A DNA stretch of 64,000 nt, taken from positions 124,001-188,000 of the forward strand of contig DATJRY010000011.1 in assembly GCA_035504415.1 (NCBI GenBank), given 5' to 3'. A program made the position numbers and the translations under genes. This DNA comes from Candidatus Sulfotelmatobacter sp. (GTDB taxonomy: Bacteria > Vulcanimicrobiota > Vulcanimicrobiia > Vulcanimicrobiales > Vulcanimicrobiaceae). How positions within the stretch are numbered: position 1 is the first letter of the stretch; the number at the start of each line of letters is the position of its first letter. Shown piece after piece: positions 52,178 to 60,411 of the stretch. The notes beneath the pieces were generated by a model. The model made no database searches. It saw only the letters and a list, made by a program, of their open reading frames with translations, and was not told where the DNA came from.

Positions 52178-53793
52178 CCGGCCGGCGCGCGGTGGCCGCG
52201 CTGGCCGCGGTGGCCGGTTTGGCCGGCCTTCCGGCGACCGCGTGGGCCCGGCCCAGCGCCGGCCTCGACGGTGGTACGATCCTCTTCTTCGCCGACACGT
52301 TGGCGCTGGTCGCGCGTAACGGCGCGACGCTGCGGCTCGACGGCGGCATCCGGGCCGGTGCCGACGCGATCGCGGTCGATTTGAAGACCGATCGCGTCGT
52401 GCTGGCCGGTCATGCCTTCATCCAGCGTGGCAGCCTGCGCGCGGACGCGGACGCGATCGCGCTCGACCTGGACGACCAGCGGATCGACCTGCTCGACCTC
52501 GCCAGCGGCGACCACCGCACGACGCGCGCGCTCGGCGAGGCCGTCCAAGCGCCGATCGATCCGGCGCGCTTCGCCTTCCCCGACGTCGTCGACCGCTACG
52601 CGTACATCCGGGCCAAGCACGCCGCGATCACGCCGCACGCCAACGTGCGCTTTCGCCCGGCGGCGTTCCCCACGTCGGTGGGGGCGGTGCCGGTCCCCTC
52701 GTACCTCTACACGTTCGCGACCTCGGCCGGCTTCGGCGCCAGCGCGCTGCCGGCGGCCGACTTCGATCAGCCCTACGGGCTGTGGGGAACGCCGTACGCG
52801 CTGACGACCGTGCACGGGCGCTGGATCGACGGACCGCCGGCCGGCCCCGACATCGGCCTGCAGGAGCAGCTCGCGAACGGCGACGTCGAGTACGCCACCG
52901 CGGCGGTCGATCAGCCGTTGCGCGGCCAGATGTCGACCGGCTTCGACGCCTACCGGCGCATGAGCCCGATCTACACGATCAGCGCGCAGGGCACCGATGC
53001 GCTGGGCATCTGGGCGGCGCAGACCAGCTTGGGCGCGGCCTTCGGCCAGGCCGGTGGACGCGTCACGCTGGTCGCCGGCTCGTTCGGAACCTCGTCGTTC
53101 GACACCAGCTTGCGGACGCCGGACCTGCCGCTCGTGGGCGGCACGACGCTGCGTCTGACCGGCGACGTCGGCTACGACGCGCGGCGCGGCGGCCTGCTGA
53201 CGGTCCTGCCCGATGCCGCCCACTACGCGACCGTGTGGCGGCACAGCCTGGACGCGTTCCTGGCCACGCCGGTCGTGCGCGCGCCGCTGGGCACCCGCCT
53301 GAGCGCCACGCTGGAAGGAACGCGCACCTGGTACGCGTTCCCGCACCGCTACGACCAGCTGACGGGCACCGTCACCGCGTCCAAGCAGTTCAGCCGGGCG
53401 TTCACGATGCTGGGGACGTACCAGAACGCCTGGAGCGCCGAGGTCTATCCGTACGCGCAGGCGCTGTTCTATCCGCCCCCCAACCCGCCGCTGTTGGCAC
53501 CGGACGGCACGCCGTGGTACGGCTACGACGCGTTCGCCGGCGTCGCGGTCGCGCGTTCCACGACGGTGACGGCGCAGCTGACGCCGAACGTCAACACGTC
53601 CGCGCAGCTGGCGGTGACGCGTAGCGACGACTTCTTGCAATTCGACGGGATCGGACCGCCGCCGTGGACCGTCACCGGGACGCTGCGCATGCGTCCCTTC
53701 CCGAACTTCGGGATCCAGCTCTCGCGCAGCTACGCCTTCGACTGGGGCGGCGTGCGTTGGGTCCCCCGTTGGAGCATCTCGATCACCCCGTGA
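52174..53793 (+). CDS. LptD/OstA-like outer-membrane beta-barrel protein (copy 2)
   Basis: 539 aa. Twin-like signal (VTGRRAVAALAAVAGLAGLPATAWA), OstA-like part (ADAIAVDLKTDRVVLAGHAF; ADAIALDLDDQRIDLLD), then barrel strands ending in LSRSYAFDWGGVRWVPRWSI, closely like LSRTYSFGFGGNRWNP of copy 1. Shorter and more degenerate than copy 1. GTG 52174 overlaps the CBM stop (GTGA). The order barrel-CBM-barrel-CBM shows duplication of a two-gene unit. Confidence 0.8.
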   Translation: MTGRRAVAALAAVAGLAGLPATAWARPSAGLDGGTILFFADTLALVARNGATLRLDGGIRAGADAIAVDLKTDRVVLAGHAFIQRGSLRADADAIALDLDDQRIDLLDLASGDHRTTRALGEAVQAPIDPARFAFPDVVDRYAYIRAKHAAITPHANVRFRPAAFPTSVGAVPVPSYLYTFATSAGFGASALPAADFDQPYGLWGTPYALTTVHGRWIDGPPAGPDIGLQEQLANGDVEYATAAVDQPLRGQMSTGFDAYRRMSPIYTISAQGTDALGIWAAQTSLGAAFGQAGGRVTLVAGSFGTSSFDTSLRTPDLPLVGGTTLRLTGDVGYDARRGGLLTVLPDAAHYATVWRHSLDAFLATPVVRAPLGTRLSATLEGTRTWYAFPHRYDQLTGTVTASKQFSRAFTMLGTYQNAWSAEVYPYAQALFYPPPNPPLLAPDGTPWYGYDAFAGVAVARSTTVTAQLTPNVNTSAQLAVTRSDDFLQFDGIGPPPWTVTGTLRMRPFPNFGIQLSRSYAFDWGGVRWVPRWSISITP

Positions 53794-54389
53794 CCCATCC
53801 GCTGTTGATCGCCGCCGCGGCGGCCTCGCTCTTCCGTGTCGTGCCGCTCGCGTGCAGCGACGATCGCCTCGCGATCGCCGGCGGCGGCGTCGTGCGGCTC
53901 GCGGCCGGTGCCTCGTGCGCGGGGATCGTGCCCGGCAAGGCGATCGCGATCGAGCTCGACGCCGACGGCCGCGCCACCCCGCGCGCGCTCGATCCGGCCG
54001 CACATCCGGCCTCGGCCGCGGACGTGCCGAAGGCGGCGTACGTGCTGGCGCCGGTCGCGCCGGCGGACGCCGACACCGCCGACCAAGTGGTGGTCACGAT
54101 CGACGTGTTCGTCCCGCCGCGCACGCCGGCCACCGACGACATCTACCTGAGCACCGATCGCAGCGACTGGAATCCGGCCGAGATCCGCATGGACCGCGTC
54201 GACCCGCGCCACTACCGGCTGGGCATCCCGCTGCGCCGCGGCGCGCGGCTCGCGTTTCGCGTCACGCGCGGCAGCTTCGGGACGACCGAGCGCGACGCGG
54301 CCCGCGCGCTGCCGCCGGCGCACGTGGTGATCGGCGCGCCGAACGTCGACGTACGGGTCACGGTCGCGGCCTGGGCGGACATCGATTGA
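53790..54389 (+). CDS. Secreted protein with CBM20/48-like domain (copy 2)
   Basis: 199 aa. A short hydrophobic N-terminus (VTHPLLIAAAAASLFRVVPLA) may be a signal. Residues ~100-195 match the sandwich of the gene at 51317-52177 (DDIYLSTDRSDWNPAEIRMDRVD; LAFRVTRGSFGTTE; RVTVAAWADID). The Pro-rich tail of copy 1 is missing. GTG 53790 overlaps the barrel stop (GTGA); TGA overlaps the next start (TTGA). Confidence 0.75.
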   Translation: MTHPLLIAAAAASLFRVVPLACSDDRLAIAGGGVVRLAAGASCAGIVPGKAIAIELDADGRATPRALDPAAHPASAADVPKAAYVLAPVAPADADTADQVVVTIDVFVPPRTPATDDIYLSTDRSDWNPAEIRMDRVDPRHYRLGIPLRRGARLAFRVTRGSFGTTERDAARALPPAHVVIGAPNVDVRVTVAAWADID

Positions 54390-56773
54390 GCGGCGACTCC
54401 CTGCGGGCGGCGCCGGCACCGCGCTTCGCGGTGCGCGACAACGCCGCCGTCAACGCGCTCTGGCTGGGGATCCAGTTCCAGGACGCGGCGATCCTGGCCA
54501 TCATCGTCCCCGCGATCCTCCTGCAGCTCGACCGGCAGCACGGCACCAACGTGCACACCGACGTGCTGGCGCTGTACGCGACGCTGGCGGCGATCGCGGC
54601 GACGTTCGTGCCGATGGTCGCCGGCGCGCTCTCGGACCGTGCGCGCCGGCGCGGCGGCGACCGCCGTCGCGAGACGGCGATCGCGCTGGCCGTCGACGTG
54701 TTGGCGCTGGGCGCGATGGCGATCTCGCACACCATCGGCTTGCTCGGGCTCGAGGTCGTCGCGGCCAGCATCGCGATCGCGGCCGCGTCGACGATCTATC
54801 AGGCGCTGCTGCCCGACGTCGTCCCCAAGAGCGCATGGGGCGCGGCCGCCGGGATGCGCGGCGCGATGACGCTGCTCGGCACGGTGCTCGGCCTGGCCGC
54901 GGCCGCGCGGTTGACGCCGCACGTCGCACTGCTGGTGATGGCGCTGTTCATCGTGCTTTCGGCGACCTCGCTGTTGGCGATCCGGCACGAGCGGCGCGAC
55001 GAGCCGGTCCGCTCGCACGCGGTCGTGCGCGACTGGCACGACCTGGGCATCACGCTGGTCGCGCGCGGCTGGATCGTGCTGGGCATGACGCTGCTGCAGA
55101 CCTACATCTTGTACTTCTTCAGCGACGTGCTGCGCGTCCGCGACGCGTCGCTGGGGACGGGCCTGGTCGCCGGTGCCGCGCTGGTCGGCGCGATCGGCTC
55201 GAGCATCACGACCGGCGTGCTCTCCGACCGCGTCGACCGGCGCTACGTGGTCGCGCTCTCGGGCATCCCGATGACGCTGGCCGCGCTCGGCTTCGCGCTG
55301 GCGCCGCAGGCGAACCTGATCTTCTTGTACGCGGCGCTGTTCGGTCTAGGCTACGGCGGCGTGTTCTCGGTGGGCTGGGCGCTGGCGCTCGACGCGATCC
55401 CCGAGCTGGGCGACGCCGCGCGCGACCTGGGCATTTGGGGAACGCTCTCCAACATGCCGGGGATCGCGGCGCCGGCGCTGGGCGCGTGGATCATCGCGCA
55501 CGGTGCGACGCCCCGCGACGGCTATCGCGCGCTGTTCGCGTTGGCCGGCGGCTGCTTCTTCGTCGGCTCGCTGATCGTGCTGCGGGTCGGCCGTAACCCG
55601 GTCGCGTCGATCTGGTCGGCGCTGTTCGTCGCGCTCACGTGCGTCTTCCGGCAACCGTATCTGCGGCTGTTCCGCCTGCGCGTGCGCTCGTGGGGGCGGC
55701 TGCCGTTCCGCCGCGGTCCGACCGTCTTGATCGCCAACCACCAGCACGAAGACGAATCCGAAACGGTCATGCAGCGCACGTTCCTGCAAGGGCCGTGGCG
55801 CGCTCCCATCCTCACCGCCTCGACGCGGCGCATGTACGAGCCGGGCTTCTTCGCCTGGCGCATGCCGTGGCTGGCGCCGTTCGCGCGCGAGCTCAACGCG
55901 GGCGGGATGTTCTACGCGCTCGGCATGCTGCCGATCGAGAACCAGCTCAACGCGCAGCCCCTGCGCAGTCTCGCGCGCGCGGTGCGCGCTGCCCACGGCA
56001 ACCTGCCGGTGAACGCCGTCTTCCGCGACGCGGCGCTGGCGCTGCTGCCGCCCGGCGCGGCGACCCTCGACGACGTCCTCGCGCCGCGCAACTTCAACGC
56101 CGGCGAGCGCGCGGTGAAGATCGCCTACCTGCACGAACCCTATCGCCGCGAGACGCTCGAACGCATCCGCGCCTCGATCGACGAGGACGTCGCGCGCATC
56201 GTCGACGTGACGCGGCGCGGAGCGACCTTCTTCGTCACCCCGGAAGGCAACTACAGCACCGACGGCCGGATGCGGCCGCTGCGCGGCATCGTCGACCATC
56301 TGTTGGCGGTCGCCGATCCGTGGCTGCTGGCGATCTCGTTCGATCCGTTCCGCGGCCGCCGGCTCTCGTTCATGTACCGCATCGTGCGGCCCGCCCGCCG
56401 CGACGCGATCGACACCTCGCTCGCCGCCGCGCGCCCGTTCACGACCAGCGGTCTGCTGGCGCGTTGGCTGCTCGCGGTCGATCTGCCGTTCGAGGCCGAA
56501 GAAGCGCGCGCGGGCGTCGCGCGCGCGCTGGCCGCGCTGCCGCCCGGCGCGTTCGTCGACCCGGAGCTGCGCCGCGATCCCGCGCGCGTCGTCGACGAAG
56601 CGCTGGCGACGATGGCCCGCCGCGGCTGGCTGATCGCCGAGGGCGCACGCTGGCGGCTGGCGGACGTACGCGTCGACCCGCGCTTTCGCGGCGTCGCCGA
56701 CATCGTCGCCTATCAGGCGACGTTCGCGAACGAGACGCTCGCCGCGCTCGAACGGCTGGCGGCGGCGGCTTAG
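54386..56773 (+). CDS. MFS transporter fused to a PlsC-like acyltransferase
   Basis: 795 aa. Residues ~20-420 form about twelve membrane helices of MFS type (ARRRGGDRRR loop; LSDRVDRRYVVALSGIP). Residues ~430-690 are an acyltransferase: NHQHEDE at ~451 in place of canonical NH-x4-D (Asp shifted/Glu), and FVTPEGNYS at ~617 matching the F-x-E-G block. About 100 residues follow. Like LplT plus a lysophospholipid acyltransferase in one chain, it could import or flip a lysolipid and re-acylate it. Starts at TTG 54386. Ends the barrel/CBM operon. Confidence 0.82.
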   Translation: MSGDSLRAAPAPRFAVRDNAAVNALWLGIQFQDAAILAIIVPAILLQLDRQHGTNVHTDVLALYATLAAIAATFVPMVAGALSDRARRRGGDRRRETAIALAVDVLALGAMAISHTIGLLGLEVVAASIAIAAASTIYQALLPDVVPKSAWGAAAGMRGAMTLLGTVLGLAAAARLTPHVALLVMALFIVLSATSLLAIRHERRDEPVRSHAVVRDWHDLGITLVARGWIVLGMTLLQTYILYFFSDVLRVRDASLGTGLVAGAALVGAIGSSITTGVLSDRVDRRYVVALSGIPMTLAALGFALAPQANLIFLYAALFGLGYGGVFSVGWALALDAIPELGDAARDLGIWGTLSNMPGIAAPALGAWIIAHGATPRDGYRALFALAGGCFFVGSLIVLRVGRNPVASIWSALFVALTCVFRQPYLRLFRLRVRSWGRLPFRRGPTVLIANHQHEDESETVMQRTFLQGPWRAPILTASTRRMYEPGFFAWRMPWLAPFARELNAGGMFYALGMLPIENQLNAQPLRSLARAVRAAHGNLPVNAVFRDAALALLPPGAATLDDVLAPRNFNAGERAVKIAYLHEPYRRETLERIRASIDEDVARIVDVTRRGATFFVTPEGNYSTDGRMRPLRGIVDHLLAVADPWLLAISFDPFRGRRLSFMYRIVRPARRDAIDTSLAAARPFTTSGLLARWLLAVDLPFEAEEARAGVARALAALPPGAFVDPELRRDPARVVDEALATMARRGWLIAEGARWRLADVRVDPRFRGVADIVAYQATFANETLAALERLAAAA

Positions 56774-57189
56774 CGCACGACGACGTTGGCGGCGGCCTGC
56801 GTCATGCGGCCGCGCGCGTCGTGCGCGCGAAACGTCACCGCGTACGCGCCGCTGAACGGCGGGATGTAGAACGGCACCCGCGCGTCACAGGCGAACTCGC
56901 CGGGTCCGATCTGCGCCACGCGGATCGTCCGCCCGGCGGCGATCGCGACGACCGAGACCACCTGCGTGGTCGTGTGGACCTCGGCGTGCACCAGCGTGCC
57001 GCGATGGACGACGGTCGGCGAGAGCCGAATCTCGAGGATCTGCGGCATCCCGTCGGGGGTCGCGAGCGGGCTCGGCTCCTGGGCGGCGGGACCGGCCGCG
57101 AGCATCGCGGGCTGCTGGGCCCGCACCCCGGCGGTCGCCGCCGCCAGGGCGGCGGAAAGGGCCAACCCGAGGCGAATGGCACGGCCCAT
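56770..57189 (-). CDS. Small secreted beta-domain protein (copy 1)
   Basis: 139 aa. Signal peptide ending GVRAQ (around residue 24), a Pro-rich linker, then one beta-sandwich: IRLSPTVVHRGTLVHAEVHTTTQVVSV ... PFSGAYAVTFRAHDARGRMTQA. The gene at 61773-62279 has the same order and motif spacing. ATG 57187-57189 shares a CATG with the start region of the divergent gene; its stop overlaps that of the convergent MFS fusion. Unknown role. Confidence 0.7.
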   Translation of the reverse strand: MGRAIRLGLALSAALAAATAGVRAQQPAMLAAGPAAQEPSPLATPDGMPQILEIRLSPTVVHRGTLVHAEVHTTTQVVSVVAIAAGRTIRVAQIGPGEFACDARVPFYIPPFSGAYAVTFRAHDARGRMTQAAANVVVR

Positions 57190-58171
57190 GGCCGGGACCC
57201 TGAGCATTGTCGCGCCCTTGTACAACGAAGAAGGGAACGTCACCGAACTGGTGCGCCGCCTGAGCGCGGTCGCGGCGTCCATCGACGTGGACGGGTACGA
57301 GATCGTGCTGGTGAACGACGGCAGCAAGGACCGGACACTCGCACTTCTTCGGGAGCACGCGGCACGCGACCCGCACCTGGTGATCGTCGACCTCTCGCGC
57401 AACTTCGGTCATCAGCTCGCGGCGACCGCCGGCTTGGACACGGCGCGCGGCGACGCGGTCGTGCTGATCGACGCCGACCTGCAAGACCCGCCCGAGCTGA
57501 TCCCCGAGATGGTCGCCCGCTGGCGCGACGGCTACGACGTCGTCTTCGCCGTGCGCCGCAATCGCAAGGGCGAGAGCGCGTTCAAGCTGTTCACCGCGCG
57601 GATGTTCTACCGCGTCATCCGCCGGCTCACCAACGTCGACATCCCGGTCGACTCGGGTGACTTCCGGCTCTTCTCGCGCCGCGTGCTGACCGCCCTGAGC
57701 TCGATTCGCGAGCGGCACCGCTTCATCCGCGGACTGGTCTCCTGGGTCGGCTACAAGCAAGTCGCGGTCTTCTACGACCGCGACGAACGTTTCTCGGGCG
57801 CGACCAAGTACCCGCTCTCGAAGATGCTGCGCTTCGCGATCGACGGCATCACCTCGTTCAGCGACATCCCGCTGCGCCTGGTGACCTGGTTCGGCTTCAT
57901 CGTCTCGGCGATCGCGTTCCTGGTCGCGCTGGTCGAGATCGGCGTGCGCATCTTCACCGGCTACAACTTGCCCGGTTACACCTCGACCATCTTCGCCATC
58001 CTGTTCTTGGGCGGCGTGCAGCTGATCGGCATGGGGATCTTGGGCGAGTACGTCGGCCGCATCTACGACGAGATCAAAGGCCGTCCGCTCTACTTGTTGG
58101 CCAGCGTCGAGCGCGGCGAGACGGCGCCGGTTCGCGGCGAGGACCGCGGGGAGATCGTACGGACGTCGTGA
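57176..58171 (+). CDS. GtrB/DPM1-like GT2 polyprenyl-phosphate glycosyltransferase
   Basis: 331 aa. GT2 domain with SIVAPLYNEEGNVTELV, VNDGSKDRT, the DxD in LIDADLQDPPE; then two membrane helices (~240-300) as in GtrB/ArnC. It makes undecaprenyl-phosphate sugar for a GT-C or ligase step in the periplasm. ATG 57176-57178 has GAGG only three bases away; ATG 57188, inside CCATGG, is the alternative. Its TGA overlaps the ligase start (GTGA). Confidence 0.87.
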   Translation: MARPMAGTLSIVAPLYNEEGNVTELVRRLSAVAASIDVDGYEIVLVNDGSKDRTLALLREHAARDPHLVIVDLSRNFGHQLAATAGLDTARGDAVVLIDADLQDPPELIPEMVARWRDGYDVVFAVRRNRKGESAFKLFTARMFYRVIRRLTNVDIPVDSGDFRLFSRRVLTALSSIRERHRFIRGLVSWVGYKQVAVFYDRDERFSGATKYPLSKMLRFAIDGITSFSDIPLRLVTWFGFIVSAIAFLVALVEIGVRIFTGYNLPGYTSTIFAILFLGGVQLIGMGILGEYVGRIYDEIKGRPLYLLASVERGETAPVRGEDRGEIVRTS

Positions 58172-59448
58172 TCGGCGCGCCGCCGCTGGACGCGGTGGCG
58201 ACGGCATGGTTCGTGCTGCTGGCGCTCGCGACGGCGCTGCTGGGTTGGCGCCGTCCGGCCGGCGTGCCGTGCGTGCTGGTCCTGGTCGACCCGTTCGCGC
58301 TCACGCGGTATGTCGGCCACACCACGCTGACGTCGTTCAAAGCGGCGTTGGTCGGCGGACTGGTGGGGCTGCTGGCGCACGGCGCGCTGCGCTGGCCGCG
58401 CGAGCGGACCGCACGCGCGACGCTGCTGGTGCTGCTGGTGCTCGTGGCGGCGACGGCGGCGACCATTCCCCACGCCGCGCTGCGCGCGCCGGCGGTGCGC
58501 GAAACGCTCAAGGCGTTCGAGTACCTGGTCGTGTTCGCCGTCGCCTGGGCGGCGGCGCGCGGGAGCGCCGACGCGTCGCGGCTGTTCGGCCTGGCGTGCG
58601 GTGCCGCCGTCGTGCTGGTCGGCGTCGACGCCCTGCGCGACTACCTGCACCCGCAATCGGGCCTGTACGTGCGCAACGTTCCGATCGTGCGGCTGGCCGG
58701 TCATCTCGAGGGTCCCAATCAGCTGGCGGCCTGGCTCGGCCTCGCGCTGCCGGCCGCGATCGCCGAGATCGCGGCGTGGCCGCTGATGGTGGCCGTGCTG
58801 ATCGTCGGCGGCGTGGTCTGCGCGCTCACGCTCTCGCGCGGCGGGATCGCGCAGACGGCGATCGCGCTGGGCGGCGCGGTCTGGAGCCGCGGCGCGAACC
58901 GCCGCGTGACGGTCGCCGTCGCGTCGCTGGCGGTGGCGCTGGCGCTCGGCACGCTGGCCTTCTCGACCCACACCAAGGGCACCATCACGCACGTCGGCTC
59001 GCTGCGCGGCAGCGTCGACTACGGCGGCACCGGCACGCGCGCGATCCTCTGGCGCGCCGCGGTGGCGATGGCCCGCGCGCACCCGCTGCTCGGCGTGGGC
59101 GCGGGCAACTTCGAGCTCGAGCTGCCCGACTACGGTGCGCCGCCGGGAGTCCGCACGCAGGCCAACTCGCTCTACCTCGAAGCCGCGGCCGACGGCGGCC
59201 TGGTGCTGCTGATTCCGACGCTGCTGGCCGCGCTGCTGCCGCCGGTGCTGCTGCTGCGCGCGGGCACCGCGCGTCGCTTGGCGTTCGTCGCCGGCGTCGC
59301 GGGGTTGGCCCTCGCGGCGCACGGCGTCATCGACGACGTGACCTTCTACACCAAGGTCGGTCAGCTGTGGTGGGTGCTGGCCGGCGTCGCGGCCGCCAGC
59401 GCCGGCGGCTCCTCTTCGTCGCCGAGCGAGACCCCCGGCACCAAGTAG
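58168..59448 (+). CDS. O-antigen ligase/polymerase family membrane protein (second copy)
   Basis: 426 aa, about twelve membrane helices. It is a clear relative of 32008-33351: GHTTLTSFKAALVGGLVGLL against GPTTITTLKAGLVGLLVVLA, LEGPNQLAAWLG against LEGPNQLAGYLG, and VGAGNFELEL...GVRTQANSLYLEAAAD. Starts GTG 58168 (GTGA). Its last 88 bases overlap the 3' end of the convergent hldD gene. Paired with the GtrB-like gene, it probably serves a second surface polymer. Confidence 0.85.
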   Translation: MIGAPPLDAVATAWFVLLALATALLGWRRPAGVPCVLVLVDPFALTRYVGHTTLTSFKAALVGGLVGLLAHGALRWPRERTARATLLVLLVLVAATAATIPHAALRAPAVRETLKAFEYLVVFAVAWAAARGSADASRLFGLACGAAVVLVGVDALRDYLHPQSGLYVRNVPIVRLAGHLEGPNQLAAWLGLALPAAIAEIAAWPLMVAVLIVGGVVCALTLSRGGIAQTAIALGGAVWSRGANRRVTVAVASLAVALALGTLAFSTHTKGTITHVGSLRGSVDYGGTGTRAILWRAAVAMARAHPLLGVGAGNFELELPDYGAPPGVRTQANSLYLEAAADGGLVLLIPTLLAALLPPVLLLRAGTARRLAFVAGVAGLALAAHGVIDDVTFYTKVGQLWWVLAGVAAASAGGSSSSPSETPGTK

Positions 59449-60404
59449 CGCCGCACGTAATCGGCGACCGCGTCCTCGAGCGAGGTCGCCGGCCGCGTCC
59501 AGCCCGCTTCGCGCAGCCGATCGATGGTCGCGACGGTGCGGTACTGATACTTCCCGCGCAGCACCGCCGGCATCTCGACGTAGCTGATGCGCGGCGGCAG
59601 CTCGAGCGCCGCGAAGACCGCCTGCGCGAGCGCGTTCCACGAACGGTCGCGTCCGGCGCCGACGTTGTACAGGCCGCTCGCGCTGGGCGTGAAGCCCAAG
59701 TAGGCGGTGATCGCGGCGGCGTCCTTGACGTAGAGGAAGTCGCGCGTCTGCTCGCCGTCGGCGATGCCGGGCCGGTAGCTCTGGAACAGCTCGATCGTGC
59801 CGCGCGCGCGGATCTGTTCGTACGCCTTGGCGACCACGCTGCGCATCTCGCCCTTGTGGTCCTCGTTGGGGCCGAAGACGTTGAAATATTTCAACCCGAC
59901 GGCGCGCTCGAGCAGCCCCTCGCGGCGCAGCCACAGATCGAAGAGGTGCTTGGAGTACCCGTACATGTTGAGCGGCCGCAGCGCGTGCGGATCGAGATCT
60001 TCGCGCAGGTTCGTCTCGCGCGCGCCGTAGGTGGCCGCCGACGAGGCGTAGACGAAGCGCGCGCCGCGGGCGAACGCCCAGCGCGCGACCTCTTGCGAGC
60101 GGCGCACGTTGTTGGCGACCAGGTACGACGCGTCGCGCTCGGTGGTGGCCGAGCACGCACCCAGATGGAAGACGGCTTCGATCGTGCCGAACGCTTCCGG
60201 ATCGGCGACGATGCGCGGGTAGAACTCCTCGGCGTCGAGGTACTCGGCGAAGCGGAGCGGGACCAGGTGCCGCCACTTCTCGCTCGTCCCGAGCCGGTCG
60301 ACGACGACGAGGTTCTCGCGCCCGTCGAGGTTGAGCTGACGGACCAACGCGGAGCCGATCAAGCCGGCTCCGCCCGTGACGACGACTCGCGCGCCTGGGT
60401 TCAC
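59361..60404 (-). CDS. hldD: ADP-L-glycero-D-manno-heptose-6-epimerase-like
   Basis: 347 aa extended SDR. VVVTGGAGLIGSALV, the GTSEKWRHL segment, HLGACSATTERD, ASSAATYG, YGYSKHLFDL and KYFNVFGPNEDHKGEMRSV are HldD hallmarks; it inverts C6 of ADP-heptose for LPS inner core. The usual length is ~310; the extra C-terminal tail (GDEEEPPAL...) overlaps the neighbouring gene. GTG 60402-60404. The presence of heptose synthesis supports an LPS-bearing outer membrane. Confidence 0.9.
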   Translation of the reverse strand: MNPGARVVVTGGAGLIGSALVRQLNLDGRENLVVVDRLGTSEKWRHLVPLRFAEYLDAEEFYPRIVADPEAFGTIEAVFHLGACSATTERDASYLVANNVRRSQEVARWAFARGARFVYASSAATYGARETNLREDLDPHALRPLNMYGYSKHLFDLWLRREGLLERAVGLKYFNVFGPNEDHKGEMRSVVAKAYEQIRARGTIELFQSYRPGIADGEQTRDFLYVKDAAAITAYLGFTPSASGLYNVGAGRDRSWNALAQAVFAALELPPRISYVEMPAVLRGKYQYRTVATIDRLREAGWTRPATSLEDAVADYVRRYLVPGVSLGDEEEPPALAAATPASTHHS

Positions 60405-60411
60405 GCCGGCC

